Positions 35,205 through 44,615 of a stretch of 64,000 bases of DNA are shown piece after piece (the first letter of the stretch is position 1; the number at the start of each line of letters is the position of its first letter). The notes beneath the pieces were generated by a model, which worked only from the letters and a program-made list of their open reading frames with translations, did no database searches and was not told the origin of the DNA. The translations under genes were made by a program, and so were the position numbers. Origin of the DNA: Sphingomonas sp. C3-2 (lineage in GTDB: Bacteria; Pseudomonadota; Alphaproteobacteria; Sphingomonadales; Sphingomonadaceae); NCBI RefSeq assembly GCF_033025475.1, contig NZ_CP130322.1:1779001-1843000 (forward strand). The letters run 5' to 3'.

Positions 35205-37010
35205 GTGAGGAAAATGAGCATATCAGGCGCGGGCGCGGCATGGAAACGACTGCTGCGCGAGGACCAGTGGCGCCTCTGGACGCTGCTGATCTGGCTGGGA
35301 ATTACGATCTATATGATCGTCAAATTCTGGGGGCGGATCCACTGGTTCGCCCTGGGCGACACCGACGATAATCTGCGCATGATGGAAGTCCGCGCCTGGC
35401 TGGACGGGCAAGGCTGGTACGATCTGCGCCAATATCGGCTCAATCCGCCCGAAGGGTTCAACATCCACTGGTCGCGGCTGGTCGACATTCCGATCGCCGG
35501 CATCATCCTTGCGGTGAAACCGCTGTTCGGGACGGCGGTGGCCGAACGCGCGGCGATTGCACTCGCCCCACTCCTGCCGCTTGGCGTCGTGCTGCTGGGT
35601 CTTGGCGCGGCCGTGCGACGACTGGTTGCGCCGTGGAGCTTTCCGCTGGTGGCGATGCTGCTGGTGCTCGGCGCTGGTTCGGCGGCCGGCATGTTCACGC
35701 CGGCGCGGATCGATCATCATAACTGGCAACTGGCGATGCTTGCCGTCATCGTCGCGGGGCTTGCCGACAGCGATCGTCGGCACGGCGGCCTGACCATCGG
35801 GATCGGCAGCGCCTTGTCGCTGGTCATCGGACTGGAGATGATGCCCTATCTGGGGCTCGCGGGTGCCGCGGTCGTGCTGCGCTGGATTTGGGACAAGGCC
35901 GAAGCCGCACGGCTGCAGACCTATGCCATCGCGCTCGCGGGGGGATCGGCGCTCGGCTATCTCGTCTTCGCATCCTATGACAACCGCATGCCGCGCTGCG
36001 ACGTGCTGTCGCCGGTATGGATGTCGACCATGGTGCTCGCCGGCGCGCTTTTGTTCGTGCTGGCGCGGATGCGGCTCGAAAGCCGCGGCGCGCGGCTGGG
36101 CGCCTCGGTCGTTGCGGCGGGCATTCTGGGCGCCTTTTTCATAGGCGTCTGGCCGCATTGTCTGGGCCGCCCCGAAGGGGTGTCCGACGAACTGCAGAAA
36201 AGCTGGCTGGACAATATCCGCGAGGTGCGCCCGGTTTACCGCCAGGAATGGCGGGTGATGGCACAGATGCTGGCACTGCCCGTCATCGGGATGATCGGCA
36301 CCCTCGTCGCGTTCTGGTTCAACCGCCGCGATCGCGACCGGCTGATGGCCTGGGCCTCGGTGGCACTGCTGTCGAGCTGCGGCTTTGCGATGATGTTCTT
36401 CCAGAGCCGCGCCGCGCCTGCGGCACAGTTGCTCGCCATCCCCGGTGGCGTCGCGCTGATCTGGCTGGTCCTTCCCATCGTTCGCGGCAGCCGTTCCTTC
36501 CTGATCCGCGTCGTGGGAACGGTGGCGCTGGTGCTTATCGGCTCAGGCAATATCGTCAGCGGCGCGATCGCGCTCATGCCCAAAAAGGCGGAAACCGCCG
36601 CGCGCGTGAAGGTCCGCAAGGCGGGCGCCGCGTGCGGGACGATCCCCGCGATGGAACCGCTCGACAAGTTCCCGCGCACGGTGGTGATGACAATGAACGA
36701 TCTCGGCCCCCGGCTGATCACGCTCACCCATCACGACGCGATTTCGGGCCCCTATCACCGCAATGGCGAGTCGATCCTCGATCTCCACCACGCCTTTGAC
36801 GGGACGCCCGAGACCGCACGTGCGGTCGCACGCAAGCACGGCGCGACGCTGCTGCTGATCTGCCCGGGCTTTGCCGAGGGCACGGTGTACAGGGCGCGCG
36901 CGCCCAAGGGCTTCTATGCGGGGCTCGAGGCCGGGAAGGTGCCCGACTGGCTGGAGCCGCTGCCGCTTCCCGAACATTCGCCCTTCAAGCTGTGGCGGAT
37001 CAAGGACTGA
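35205..37010 (+). CDS. Large GT-C-type membrane protein (STT3/ArnT-like)
   Basis: 601 aa from the GTG at 35205, or 598 aa from the ATG at 35214. About twelve membrane segments are followed by a soluble C-terminal domain of about 150 residues. The first loop contains ALGDTDDNLRMMEVRAWL, a DxD-type motif like that of STT3 oligosaccharyltransferases, followed by NPPEGFNIHWSRLVD and, later, ARIDHHNWQ. The fold suggests transfer of a lipid-linked sugar at the periplasmic face. The STT3 WWDYG motif was not seen, so protein N-glycosylation is not claimed. A strong terminator follows. Confidence 0.75.
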   Translation: MRKMSISGAGAAWKRLLREDQWRLWTLLIWLGITIYMIVKFWGRIHWFALGDTDDNLRMMEVRAWLDGQGWYDLRQYRLNPPEGFNIHWSRLVDIPIAGIILAVKPLFGTAVAERAAIALAPLLPLGVVLLGLGAAVRRLVAPWSFPLVAMLLVLGAGSAAGMFTPARIDHHNWQLAMLAVIVAGLADSDRRHGGLTIGIGSALSLVIGLEMMPYLGLAGAAVVLRWIWDKAEAARLQTYAIALAGGSALGYLVFASYDNRMPRCDVLSPVWMSTMVLAGALLFVLARMRLESRGARLGASVVAAGILGAFFIGVWPHCLGRPEGVSDELQKSWLDNIREVRPVYRQEWRVMAQMLALPVIGMIGTLVAFWFNRRDRDRLMAWASVALLSSCGFAMMFFQSRAAPAAQLLAIPGGVALIWLVLPIVRGSRSFLIRVVGTVALVLIGSGNIVSGAIALMPKKAETAARVKVRKAGAACGTIPAMEPLDKFPRTVVMTMNDLGPRLITLTHHDAISGPYHRNGESILDLHHAFDGTPETARAVARKHGATLLLICPGFAEGTVYRARAPKGFYAGLEAGKVPDWLEPLPLPEHSPFKLWRIKD

Positions 37011-37014
37011 CACG

Positions 37015-37055
37015 AAAAGGGCGGACCTTCCCGGTGGAAGGCCCGCCCTTTTTCA
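37015..37055 (+). terminator. Rho-independent terminator, likely bidirectional
   Basis: GGGCGG-A-CCTTCC pairs with GGAAGG-C-CCGCCC around CGGT, with one A-C mismatch, and is followed by TTTTT on the plus strand. The opposite strand ends in TTTTC. It separates the GT-C gene from the convergent marC gene. Confidence 0.85.
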
Positions 37056-37072
37056 ATGCCCCGTAGCCGGGA

Positions 37073-37693
37073 TCAGCCGAAATTGGCCTTGAGTCCGTCG
37101 ATCACGAACTGCGCGGCGAGCGCGGCAAGGATGACGCCAAGCAGACGCGTGACCACGGTTTCGACCTTGGGCCCCACTGCGCGCATCAGCGGCCCCGCCG
37201 CCAGCAGGCAGAACAGGCTGAGGACCAGAATCACCCCCATCGCGCCGAGCACGACGAGCGTTTCCTCAAGCCCCTTGCTGCGCGCCATCATCAACATGAC
37301 GCTGGCGATCGAGCCCGGCCCGGCGAGCATCGGGATCGCCATCGGGAAAACCGAGACATCCTCATGCTCGGGGCTGGCCTGCACCTCCTTGGCGCGTTCC
37401 TCGCGGCGCTGGGTGCGTTTTTCGAACACCATTTCAAGCGCGATGAGGAACAGCATGATGCCGCCCGCGATGCGGAAGCTGTCGAGGCTGATGCCAAGCG
37501 CACCGAGCAGCTTTTCGCCGAACAGCGCGAAGACGAGCAGGATGACCGCCGCGACGACAACCGCACGGATCGCCATCGAACGCCGCGCCTGCGCCGAAGC
37601 GCCCGTGGTGAGGCTGGCATAGATCGGCGCGCAGCCCGGCGGGTCGATCACCACGAAAAACGTAACCAGCGCGGAAATGAAAAGCTCAATCAT
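37073..37693 (-). CDS. MarC family integral membrane protein
   Basis: 206 aa with six membrane segments. FFVVIDPPGCAPIYASLT at the N-terminus is the conserved MarC loop, and AGPGSIASVMLMM near residue 120 is its repeat. MarC/SnatA proteins have been linked to amino-acid export in some species, but most are uncharacterised. It follows folD on the same strand after a hairpin with U-tract, so it is probably transcribed on its own. Confidence 0.88.
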   Translation of the reverse strand: MIELFISALVTFFVVIDPPGCAPIYASLTTGASAQARRSMAIRAVVVAAVILLVFALFGEKLLGALGISLDSFRIAGGIMLFLIALEMVFEKRTQRREERAKEVQASPEHEDVSVFPMAIPMLAGPGSIASVMLMMARSKGLEETLVVLGAMGVILVLSLFCLLAAGPLMRAVGPKVETVVTRLLGVILAALAAQFVIDGLKANFG

Positions 37694-37721
37694 GCCGCCC
37701 TATCCCCCAGTGACGTCATAA

Positions 37722-37755
37722 CGAAAAAGACATGCGGGGGCGCGAACGGCGCCCC
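37722..37755 (-). terminator. Terminator after folD
   Basis: On the minus strand GGGGCGC pairs with GCGCCCC around CGTTC and, a few bases on, a TCTTTTTCGTT tract follows. It lies 12 bases after the folD stop. Confidence 0.65.
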
Positions 37756-37766
37756 ACGCACAAGAA

Positions 37767-38657
37767 TCAAAGACCGGCCGGCGGCGCAAGACCGACGCGG
37801 CGATGCGCCGCGACCAGCGTGTTGCGCAGCAGGACCGCGATCGTCATCGGGCCAACGCCGCCCGGCACCGGGGTGATCGCCGAAGCCGCTTCGGCCGCGC
37901 TGGCATAATCGACATCACCGACAAGCCGCGTCTTGCCATCCTCGGCGGCGGGCACACGGTTGATGCCAACATCGATCACCGTGGCGCCGGGCTTGATCCA
38001 GTCGCCCTTCACCATTTCCGGGCGGCCTACAGCGGCCACGACGATATCGGCGCGGCGCACGACATCGGGCAGGTCCTTGGTGCGGCTATGCGCCACGGTC
38101 ACGGTGCAGCTTTCCTGGAGCAGCAGCTGCGCCATCGGCTTGCCGACGATGTTCGAACGACCGATCACCACCGCGTTCAGCCCCGAAAGGCTGCCGAGCT
38201 TGTCCTTCAGCAGCATGAGGCAGCCAAGCGGGGTGCAGGGGACGAGCGCTTCCTCGCCCACGGCCAGCTTGCCCGCATTGACGACATGGAAACCGTCGAC
38301 ATCCTTCATCGGATCGATCGTCGCGATCACCGCTTTTTCATCGATCTGCGGGGGCAGTGGCAATTGGACGAGGATACCGTCGACCATGTCGTCGGCGTTG
38401 AGTGCCTCGACCACGGCAATCAGGTCGTCCTGGCTGACGCTTGCGGGCAGCTTGTGCTCGAAGCTCTGCATGCCGGCGGCCAGCGTCGCCTTGCCCTTGG
38501 AACGGACATAGACCTGGCTTGCCGGGTCTTCGCCGACCAGCACCACCGCCAGCCCGGGCGCGCGGCCCGATGCCTTGTGAAACGCGGGAACAGCCGCCCC
38601 CACGCGTTCGCGCAAACCGGCCGCGAAGGCCTTTCCGTCAATAATTTCTGCTGTCAT
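37767..38657 (-). CDS. folD: Methylene-tetrahydrofolate dehydrogenase/cyclohydrolase
   Basis: 296 aa from the ATG at 38657, with AGGG 7 bases upstream; an ATG two codons earlier is also possible. [11 protein letters not shown] holds the catalytic Lys region, VQLPLPP and [13 protein letters not shown] are family signatures, and [14 protein letters not shown] binds NADP. It interconverts one-carbon folates in the cytoplasm. The bases just upstream carry an old reading frame ending in a TGA that overlaps this ATG, which suggests folD was once directly coupled to the DUF167 gene. Confidence 0.96.
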   Translation of the reverse strand: MTAEIIDGKAFAAGLRERVGAAVPAFHKASGRAPGLAVVLVGEDPASQVYVRSKGKATLAAGMQSFEHKLPASVSQDDLIAVVEALNADDMVDGILVQLPLPPQIDEKAVIATIDPMKDVDGFHVVNAGKLAVGEEALVPCTPLGCLMLLKDKLGSLSGLNAVVIGRSNIVGKPMAQLLLQESCTVTVAHSRTKDLPDVVRRADIVVAAVGRPEMVKGDWIKPGATVIDVGINRVPAAEDGKTRLVGDVDYASAAEAASAITPVPGGVGPMTIAVLLRNTLVAAHRRVGLAPPAGL

Positions 38658-38677
38658 GCGCATGCCCTGTACAGATT

Positions 38678-38700
38678 CCGGAGCGCCTGCGCCAGTTGCT
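38678..38700. repeat. Left copy of a 23-bp perfect direct repeat flanking rfbCBDA
   Basis: The 23 bases beginning CCGGAGCGCCTGCG are identical to 42315-42337. On the minus strand this copy reads [16 protein letters not shown] and stops at a TGA overlapping the folD ATG. The right copy reads EQLAQALRQLIG at the end of the DUF167 gene. It is therefore a remnant or duplicate of the DUF167 3' end. Confidence 0.85.
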
Positions 38701-38892
38701 GCAGCGTATCCGGGTGAGGAAGCGATGCCCCAGCGCAGGACAATCCCCCTCCTCAGAAAGCCCTCGAAATTCTCACTACAGCCCCTAGCGGATTTAGGGA
38801 GCGCGCCTGCGCCCATAATAATACCGTATGTTACAGGGGATAATCAGCGGGAAAGCCCCTTTCGTCATCGGCATGCGCCGAGAGGCTCGCTG

Positions 38893-39462
38893 ATGGAAAA
38901 CACCGTCAGATTGATCACCCCGCAGCGCCATGACGATGATCGCGGATGGTTCACCGAAACCTATTCCGAACCCGTTTTCAGCGCGATGGGGATCGATTGC
39001 CGCTTCGTACAGGACAATCATTCGTTGTCTTCGCCGCAATATACGCTGCGCGGGCTACATTTTCAGGCCCCACCCTATGCTCAGGCCAAGCTTGTGCGCT
39101 GCCTGCGTGGCACGATCTTCGACGTGGCAATTGATCTGCGGCAATCTTCTCCCTCCTATGGCCAGTGGGCCGGATATGAACTTTCAGCGGGAAATGGCCG
39201 CCAGCTTTTCATCCCGATCGGGTTTGCGCACGGGTTCGTGACGCTCGAAGCGGACTGCGAAGTGGCGTATAAATGCTCGGCAACCTATTCGCCCGAGCAT
39301 GCCCACGGCCTCCACTGGGCCGATCCGGATATCGCCATAGCCTGGCCCATCCCCGACGGCGTCAAGCCGATCCTCAGCGAACGCGACGGCCGCCTGCCCC
39401 CGTTGGCCGAACTTGTCAGCCCCTTCACCTACGAACCCACCACGCTGGCAGCGTACAGTTAA
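38893..39462 (+). CDS. rfbC: dTDP-4-dehydrorhamnose 3,5-epimerase
   Basis: 189 aa from the ATG at 38893; earlier in-frame starts fall in the divergent spacer. DDRGWFTETYSE at the N-terminus, RGLHFQ with the catalytic His near residue 57, IPIGFAHGFVTLE near 115 and YKCSATYSPEHAHGLHWADPDI are the RmlC hallmarks. It epimerises C3 and C5 of the 4-keto sugar on the route to dTDP-L-rhamnose. First gene of rfbCBDA, divergent from folD, with about 230 bases of mostly spacer before it. Confidence 0.95.
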   Translation: MENTVRLITPQRHDDDRGWFTETYSEPVFSAMGIDCRFVQDNHSLSSPQYTLRGLHFQAPPYAQAKLVRCLRGTIFDVAIDLRQSSPSYGQWAGYELSAGNGRQLFIPIGFAHGFVTLEADCEVAYKCSATYSPEHAHGLHWADPDIAIAWPIPDGVKPILSERDGRLPPLAELVSPFTYEPTTLAAYS

Positions 39463-39471
39463 GGAGAGAAG

Positions 39472-40527
39472 ATGCGCATCTTCGTCACCGGCGGCGCCGG
39501 CTTTATCGGCTCAGCGCTGGTCCGGCACTTGATCGACCACACAAAGCACGAGTTGCTCAATTTCGACAAGCTGACCTATGCCGGATCGCTGTCGACCGTG
39601 GAGCGCGTTGCGGCCAACACCCGTTATCGCTTCGTGCAGGGCGACATTTGCGATGCCCCGGCCGTCGCCCATGCGCTCCGTCGATTCCAGCCGCAGATCG
39701 TGGTGCATCTGGCCGCCGAAAGTCATGTCGATCGTTCGATCGATGCGCCGGAGGCATTCATCCAGACCAATATCGTCGGCACCTATACGATGCTTTCGGA
39801 AGTCCAGAGTTACTGGCGCACGCTCGGTGCCGACGCGCGCGGCGCCTTCCGCTTTCATCACGTCTCGACCGACGAGGTTTTCGGATCGCTCGGCGAGGAC
39901 GGCCTGTTTACCGAAACAAGCGCCTATGATCCGCGCTCACCCTATTCGGCGTCGAAAGCCGGTTCGGATCATCTCGTCAGCGCCTGGGGCCACACCCATG
40001 GCATGCCCGTGCTGATGACGCATTGTTCGAACAATTACGGCCCCTATCACCTTCCTGAAAAGCTCATCCCGCTGATGATCATCAAGGCGGTTTCGGGCGA
40101 GCCGATGCCGATTTACGGGCATGGCGGGCATGTACGCGACTGGCTGCATGTCGAGGATCATGTCCGCGCGCTTCAGGCGGTTTTCGAGCGCGGCATCCCC
40201 GGCCGAAGCTATAATATCGGCGGGAACAGCGAACAGCAGAATATCGAGGTCGTCCGCGCGGTTTGCGCGTTGCTCGACGAGATTCGGCCGAGGGTGGACG
40301 GCAAAAGCCATTCCGAGCAGATCACCCATGTCGACGATCGCCCCGGGCATGATGCGCGCTACGCGATCGATGCGTCGCGGATCAGGGAAGAACTGGGCTG
40401 GGTGCCGCAGGAAAGCTTTACGTCCGGCCTCAGAAAGACGGTTGAGTGGTATCTGCAGAACAGGGACTGGTGGGAACCGATCCTGGCCAGCCGGCAGATC
40501 GGCCACCGCCAGGGGCTGGCGGCCTGA
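39472..40527 (+). CDS. rfbB: dTDP-glucose 4,6-dehydratase
   Basis: 351 aa. TGGAGFIGSALVRHL binds NAD, VSTDEVFGSLGEDG carries the Thr-Asp-Glu catalytic set near residue 130, and YSASKAGSDHLV holds the Tyr-Lys pair. A perfect AAGGAGAG precedes the ATG at 6 bases, 9 bases after rfbC. It makes dTDP-4-keto-6-deoxyglucose. Its stop shares a base with the rfbD ATG. Confidence 0.96.
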   Translation: MRIFVTGGAGFIGSALVRHLIDHTKHELLNFDKLTYAGSLSTVERVAANTRYRFVQGDICDAPAVAHALRRFQPQIVVHLAAESHVDRSIDAPEAFIQTNIVGTYTMLSEVQSYWRTLGADARGAFRFHHVSTDEVFGSLGEDGLFTETSAYDPRSPYSASKAGSDHLVSAWGHTHGMPVLMTHCSNNYGPYHLPEKLIPLMIIKAVSGEPMPIYGHGGHVRDWLHVEDHVRALQAVFERGIPGRSYNIGGNSEQQNIEVVRAVCALLDEIRPRVDGKSHSEQITHVDDRPGHDARYAIDASRIREELGWVPQESFTSGLRKTVEWYLQNRDWWEPILASRQIGHRQGLAA

Positions 40528-41423
40528 TGCAGGCCACGCGCGCCGTTCTGGTCACCGGCGCCGATGGGCAGCTTGGAACCGCATTGCAGCGGCTGACCTG
40601 GCCCGGTGGCTGGGAGATCGTCGCGACCAATCGCGCGGTGCTTGATTTGTGCGATACGCGGCAGATCACCGAGATCGTGGCATCGCGCGACTGGGCGGCG
40701 ATCATCAATTGCGCGGCCTATACCCAGGTCGACAAGGCCGAGGATGACCGCGCAACCGCCTGGGCGGTAAACGCGCTTGCCCCGGCGGCTTTTGCGCAGG
40801 CCTGCGCCGCGACGGGAGCGCCGCTGATCCAGCTGTCGACCGATTATGTTTTTTCAGGCGACGGCGAAGGCCCCTGGGCCGAGGACGCACCGACCGCGCC
40901 GCTCAACGCTTACGGCGCCTCGAAACGCGACGCCGAACTGGCGATCCAAAGCTCGGGCGCGCGCCATGCGATCATCCGCACCAGCTGGCTGGTGAGCGGC
41001 CATGGCAAAAACTTTGTCACGACCATGCTGCGGCTCGGCCAGACCCAAGAGTCGGTCAGCGTCGTCGACGATCAGCACGGCACCCCCACCAGCGCAGCGG
41101 ACTTGGCTCAGGCGCTCCAGACGGTCACCTTACGGCTTGCGAACGATCCGCATGCCCCCACGGGCATATTCCATTTCAGCAATGCGGGCGCCGTAAGCTG
41201 GGCAGGCTTTGCCGAAGAAATATTTCGGCAATCGGCCGCGCGCGGCGGCCCCTCGGCGCGCGTCGTTCCGATCGGCTCAAGCGCCTTTCCGGCGCTGGCG
41301 CACAGGCCCGCCAATTCACGGCTGAGCCACAGCGCCATTGGTGCCGCCTATGCCATCACGCCGCGCGACTGGCAGGCCGCGCTCGGCGATATCCTCGACG
41401 AAATAATCGGAAAAACCCCATGA
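40527..41423 (+). CDS. rfbD: dTDP-4-dehydrorhamnose reductase
   Basis: 298 aa from the ATG at 40527 (TGATG junction). VTGADGQLGTALQRL is the RmlD nucleotide-binding start, STDYVFSG lies near residue 105, and NAYGASKRDAE holds the Tyr-Lys pair near 130. It reduces the 4-keto group to give dTDP-L-rhamnose. The stop overlaps the rfbA start by 4 bases. Confidence 0.95.
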   Translation: MQATRAVLVTGADGQLGTALQRLTWPGGWEIVATNRAVLDLCDTRQITEIVASRDWAAIINCAAYTQVDKAEDDRATAWAVNALAPAAFAQACAATGAPLIQLSTDYVFSGDGEGPWAEDAPTAPLNAYGASKRDAELAIQSSGARHAIIRTSWLVSGHGKNFVTTMLRLGQTQESVSVVDDQHGTPTSAADLAQALQTVTLRLANDPHAPTGIFHFSNAGAVSWAGFAEEIFRQSAARGGPSARVVPIGSSAFPALAHRPANSRLSHSAIGAAYAITPRDWQAALGDILDEIIGKTP

Positions 41424-42367
41424 AAGGCATCATCCTTGCCGGAGGCGCGGGCACTCGCCTCCAACCGGCGACGCTCCCCGTCAACAAGCAGCTTCTGCCG
41501 ATATATGACAAGCCGATGATCTATTACCCGATGTCGGTGCTGATGCTCGCAGGCATCCGGGAGATGCTGATCATCTCGAGCGCCGAATATATCGACAATT
41601 ACCGCCGCCTGTTCGGCAACGGCGCAGAACTTGGCCTCTCCATCCAATATGCCGTCCAGCCGCGCCCCGAGGGGATTGCCCAGGCCTTTCTGATCGGCGC
41701 CGACTTCATCGGCGACGACAGTGTCGCGCTGATCCTGGGCGACAATATCTTCTTCGGCGCGGGGCTGATCGAGCTGCTGAAAAGCGCCGCAGAGCGCAGC
41801 ACCGGCGCAACGATCTTCTCGTACCGGGTGGATGATCCCGAGCGCTATGGCATCGTCGACATAGACGAGATGGGGTTTGCCCGGAAAATCGAAGAAAAAC
41901 CACGAAAGCCGGTGTCGAACCATGCGGTGACGGGGCTTTATTTCTACGACAACCGCGTTGTCCATTTTGCGAAAAAATTGCGCCCATCGGATCGCGGCGA
42001 GCTGGAAATAACCGACATCAACAAGATCTACATGAAACTGGGCGATCTCTTCGTCGAACAGATGGGCCGGGGTTATGCCTGGCTTGACACCGGAACCCAT
42101 GACAGCCTGCTGGACGCGAGCGAATTCGTGCGGACCATCCAGCGCCGACAGGGCATTCAGGTCGCGTGCCTCGAAGAAATCGCACTCGATCAAGGGTTCA
42201 TAACGCCCGATCAGGCGCGCGCGCGCGCCGCGCTGTTCCAGAAAACGGCTTATGGCCAGGCGATCCTCGACGCCCTTGCCAGCCGCCCCCTGGCGGCAAC
42301 TACCCGATCAGTTGCCGGAGCGCCTGCGCCAGTTGCTCCGGATCCCCTTTCAGCCGGACGCGTTTGA
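41420..42367 (+). CDS. rfbA: Glucose-1-phosphate thymidylyltransferase with read-through tail
   Basis: 315 aa. GGAGTRLQPATLPVNKQLLP is the nucleotide-binding loop, DNIFFGAGL near residue 112 and EEKPRKPVSNHAVTGLYFYD are typical. The usual end of the family falls near residue 290 (AYGQAILDAL). The last 20-25 residues, rich in Ala and Pro, are encoded across the presumed insertion boundary and over the antisense strand of DUF167. The tail is probably non-native and non-essential. It activates glucose-1-phosphate with dTTP, the first step of the pathway. Confidence 0.94.
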   Translation: MKGIILAGGAGTRLQPATLPVNKQLLPIYDKPMIYYPMSVLMLAGIREMLIISSAEYIDNYRRLFGNGAELGLSIQYAVQPRPEGIAQAFLIGADFIGDDSVALILGDNIFFGAGLIELLKSAAERSTGATIFSYRVDDPERYGIVDIDEMGFARKIEEKPRKPVSNHAVTGLYFYDNRVVHFAKKLRPSDRGELEITDINKIYMKLGDLFVEQMGRGYAWLDTGTHDSLLDASEFVRTIQRRQGIQVACLEEIALDQGFITPDQARARAALFQKTAYGQAILDALASRPLAATTRSVAGAPAPVAPDPLSAGRV

Positions 42368-42593
42368 GGCGGGCGGTTTCGCCGCTGATCAGTTCAACCT
42401 CGCTGCGCGACAGCTTGAGCGATTTGGCGAGGAAGCGGATAAGCGCGGCGTTCGCCTCGCCATCGACGGGCGGCGCGCGCAGCTTTACCGGAAGCCAGTC
42501 TTCCTGCGGCGGCAGGACGGCATCGCGCGAGGACCGGGGGGTAACCCGGATCGCGACGGTCAGCCCGTCCTTATCCGCGCGCCAGGCCGCCAA
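42300..42593 (-). CDS. DUF167 (YggU) family protein
   Basis: 97 aa, TTG start immediately after the yggT stop. VAIRVTPRSSRDAV and LRAPPVDGEANAALIRFLAKSL are the conserved YggU segments. The role is unknown. It is the typical partner of yggT, and ends in the right copy of the 23-bp repeat. Its last 68 bases overlap the rfbA reading frame on the other strand. In the presumed ancestral order it ran directly into folD. Confidence 0.88.
   Translation of the reverse strand: MAAWRADKDGLTVAIRVTPRSSRDAVLPPQEDWLPVKLRAPPVDGEANAALIRFLAKSLKLSRSEVELISGETARLKRVRLKGDPEQLAQALRQLIG
42315..42337. repeat. Right copy of the 23-bp perfect direct repeat
   Basis: Identical to 38678-38700 and in the same orientation, 3.6 kb apart, bracketing rfbCBDA. 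This copy encodes the last residues of the DUF167 protein. Confidence 0.85.
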
Positions 42594-42884
42594 TCAGCCC
42601 AGCGAATACATGACGTTGGGCAGGACGATGTTCATCAGGATATAGAGGATCAGCAGCACGACGAGCGGCGACAGATCGAGCGCGCCGAGATCGGGCATGA
42701 TCCGGCGAATGGGGCGATAGATCGGCGCGGTGATGCGATCGAGCGCATAGAGCACCGAGCGGACGAGATCGCTCGACGTGTTCACGACGTTGAACGCGAC
42801 CAGCCAGGAGAAGATCGCCTGGATGATGATCACCCACCACAGAACGGTAAGCAGGAAATAAACGATCTGCAGCAGCATCAGCAT
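42594..42884 (-). CDS. YggT family membrane protein
   Basis: 96 aa from the ATG at 42884; an internal ATG two codons on is possible. Two hydrophobic YggT repeats are seen, with FSWLVAFN and ITAPIYRPIRRIMPDLGALDLSPLVVLL as landmarks. Members are small inner-membrane proteins linked to osmotic or potassium stress in some bacteria. It is directly coupled to the DUF167 gene and is about 107 bases downstream of argB. Confidence 0.9.
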   Translation of the reverse strand: MLMLLQIVYFLLTVLWWVIIIQAIFSWLVAFNVVNTSSDLVRSVLYALDRITAPIYRPIRRIMPDLGALDLSPLVVLLILYILMNIVLPNVMYSLG

Positions 42885-42991
42885 GGACGTATCCCGTTGT
42901 AACGATCTTCTAACCCGATAGCCGATAGCGCGGGCCGGGGACAACCTTCGGCATCACCGATGGGCATGCCCCCTGCCCCGCCACGCGCCGA

Positions 42992-43888
42992 TCAGCGGCG
43001 GACGAGCGTACCCGCCCCCTTGCGAGTGAAGATTTCGAGCAGCATCGCATGCGGCACGCGGCCGTCGAGGATGACCGCGGCGTCGACGCCACCCTTCACC
43101 GCGTTGACGCAGGTTTCGAGCTTGGGGATCATCCCGCCCGAAATCGTGCCGTCCTGCTGCAGCCCGGCGATCGCGTCGGGATCGAGATCGCTGAGCAGAT
43201 TGCCCTGCTTGTCGAGCACGCCCGGAACATCGGTGAGCAGGAAAAGACGCGACGCATCCATTGCCGAAGCGATCGCCCCCGCCATCGTATCGGCGTTGAT
43301 GTTGTATGTATGCCCATCGGCGCCGACCCCGATCGGGGCGACGACGGGGATCATCCCCGAGGCCGAGATCGTGTCGAGCACGGTGCGATCGACACAGGAG
43401 GGTTCGCCGACAAAGCCGAGATCGACGACCTGTTCGATATTGCTGTCGGGATCGCGGCGCGTGCGCGTGACCTTTTCGGCGGTGACGAAGCCGCCATCCT
43501 TGCCCGAAATGCCGACCGCGCGGCCACCGGCGGCGGCGATCCACGAGACCAGTTCCTTGTTGATCGCGCCCGAGAGCACCATTTCGGCGACCTTGGCGGT
43601 TTCGGCGTCGGTGACGCGGAGCCCGTCGACAAACTGCGATTCAACGCCCAGCTTCTTGAGCATCGCGCCGATCTGGGGCCCGCCGCCATGGACGACGACG
43701 GGGTTGATGCCGACCATCTTCATCAGCACGACATCTTCAGCGAAATCGCGCGCCAGCTCGGGATCACCCATCGCATGGCCGCCATATTTCACGACAAAGG
43801 TCTTGCCCGCATATCGCTGCATATAGGGCAGCGCCTCGGTGAGGGTTTCGGCCTTGGCGAGCAGCGAGGGATCGGGTGCGTGGTTCAC
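42992..43888 (-). CDS. argB: Acetylglutamate kinase
   Basis: 298 aa, GTG start overlapping the transporter stop by 4 bases. [12 protein letters not shown] near residue 30, [13 protein letters not shown] near 65 and [15 protein letters not shown] near 200 are amino-acid-kinase motifs. The N-terminal helix of about 20 residues before the core is the type found in hexameric, arginine-inhibited enzymes, so feedback control is likely (inference). Second step of arginine synthesis. Confidence 0.95.
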   Translation of the reverse strand: MNHAPDPSLLAKAETLTEALPYMQRYAGKTFVVKYGGHAMGDPELARDFAEDVVLMKMVGINPVVVHGGGPQIGAMLKKLGVESQFVDGLRVTDAETAKVAEMVLSGAINKELVSWIAAAGGRAVGISGKDGGFVTAEKVTRTRRDPDSNIEQVVDLGFVGEPSCVDRTVLDTISASGMIPVVAPIGVGADGHTYNINADTMAGAIASAMDASRLFLLTDVPGVLDKQGNLLSDLDPDAIAGLQQDGTISGGMIPKLETCVNAVKGGVDAAVILDGRVPHAMLLEIFTRKGAGTLVRR

Positions 43889-44529
43889 GGCATTACTTTC
43901 GCGGGGTTGGCGTCGAGCTTGCGGCCAAGCGCGACAAAGACATGGATGAGCGGCGGAACGATGACCGCAGACAGCACCGCCTTGGCGAGCATCTGGCCGA
44001 GCAGCAATTCGCCGATCGGGAAGACGCCGTAAAAGGCGAGCGTGATGAAGATGAGCGAATCGACGACCTGGGAGAGCACGCCAGCGATCGCGCCGCGCAC
44101 CCAGATGGCGCGGCCGCTGTCGGAACGCAGCGCCGAAAAGATCGTGATGTTGAGCATCTGGGAGACGCCATAAGCGATGATCCCGGCGAACATCAGCCGC
44201 GGGCTTTGCGACAGGACGAGCTGGAACCCCTCAAGCCGCGCCGGTTCCATGCTGGGCGATGCGGGCAGCGCGAGCACCAGTTCGAAGAGCAGGATCGCGA
44301 AAATGAGCGGGATGAAGCCGAAGCGGACGAGCTTGCCCGCATTGTCGCGGCCGTGCAGTTCGGCCACCGCGCTCGACATGACGACGAGCAGCAGGAAGGC
44401 GAAAATGCCGGCCTCCACCGCAAGCGGCCCGAGGCTCACCTGCTTGTTGCCGAGCACGCCCGCGACGCACGTCATCCCGCCATACAGCACGGAAAAGACG
44501 AACAAGGATCGCGGTATCGTAACAGTCAT
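43885..44529 (-). CDS. Queuosine precursor transporter (YhhQ/VUT family)
   Basis: 214 aa from the ATG at 44529; the longer reading to 44586 adds a Pro-rich stretch without support. About six membrane segments, with [18 protein letters not shown] near residue 55, [15 protein letters not shown] near 115 and [14 protein letters not shown] near 155, match the VUT family. YhhQ imports preQ0/preQ1 for tRNA queuosine. It is translationally coupled to argB, a grouping without obvious metabolic sense. Confidence 0.87.
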   Translation of the reverse strand: MTVTIPRSLFVFSVLYGGMTCVAGVLGNKQVSLGPLAVEAGIFAFLLLVVMSSAVAELHGRDNAGKLVRFGFIPLIFAILLFELVLALPASPSMEPARLEGFQLVLSQSPRLMFAGIIAYGVSQMLNITIFSALRSDSGRAIWVRGAIAGVLSQVVDSLIFITLAFYGVFPIGELLLGQMLAKAVLSAVIVPPLIHVFVALGRKLDANPAKVMP

Positions 44530-44615
44530 GATGGTTCCCGGCCCGGTGGCGACGCCGCCCGCATAGCGTGGCGGGGCCGGAGGCAAAACAAAAATCGCCC
44601 CCCGGCCCCGTGCCG

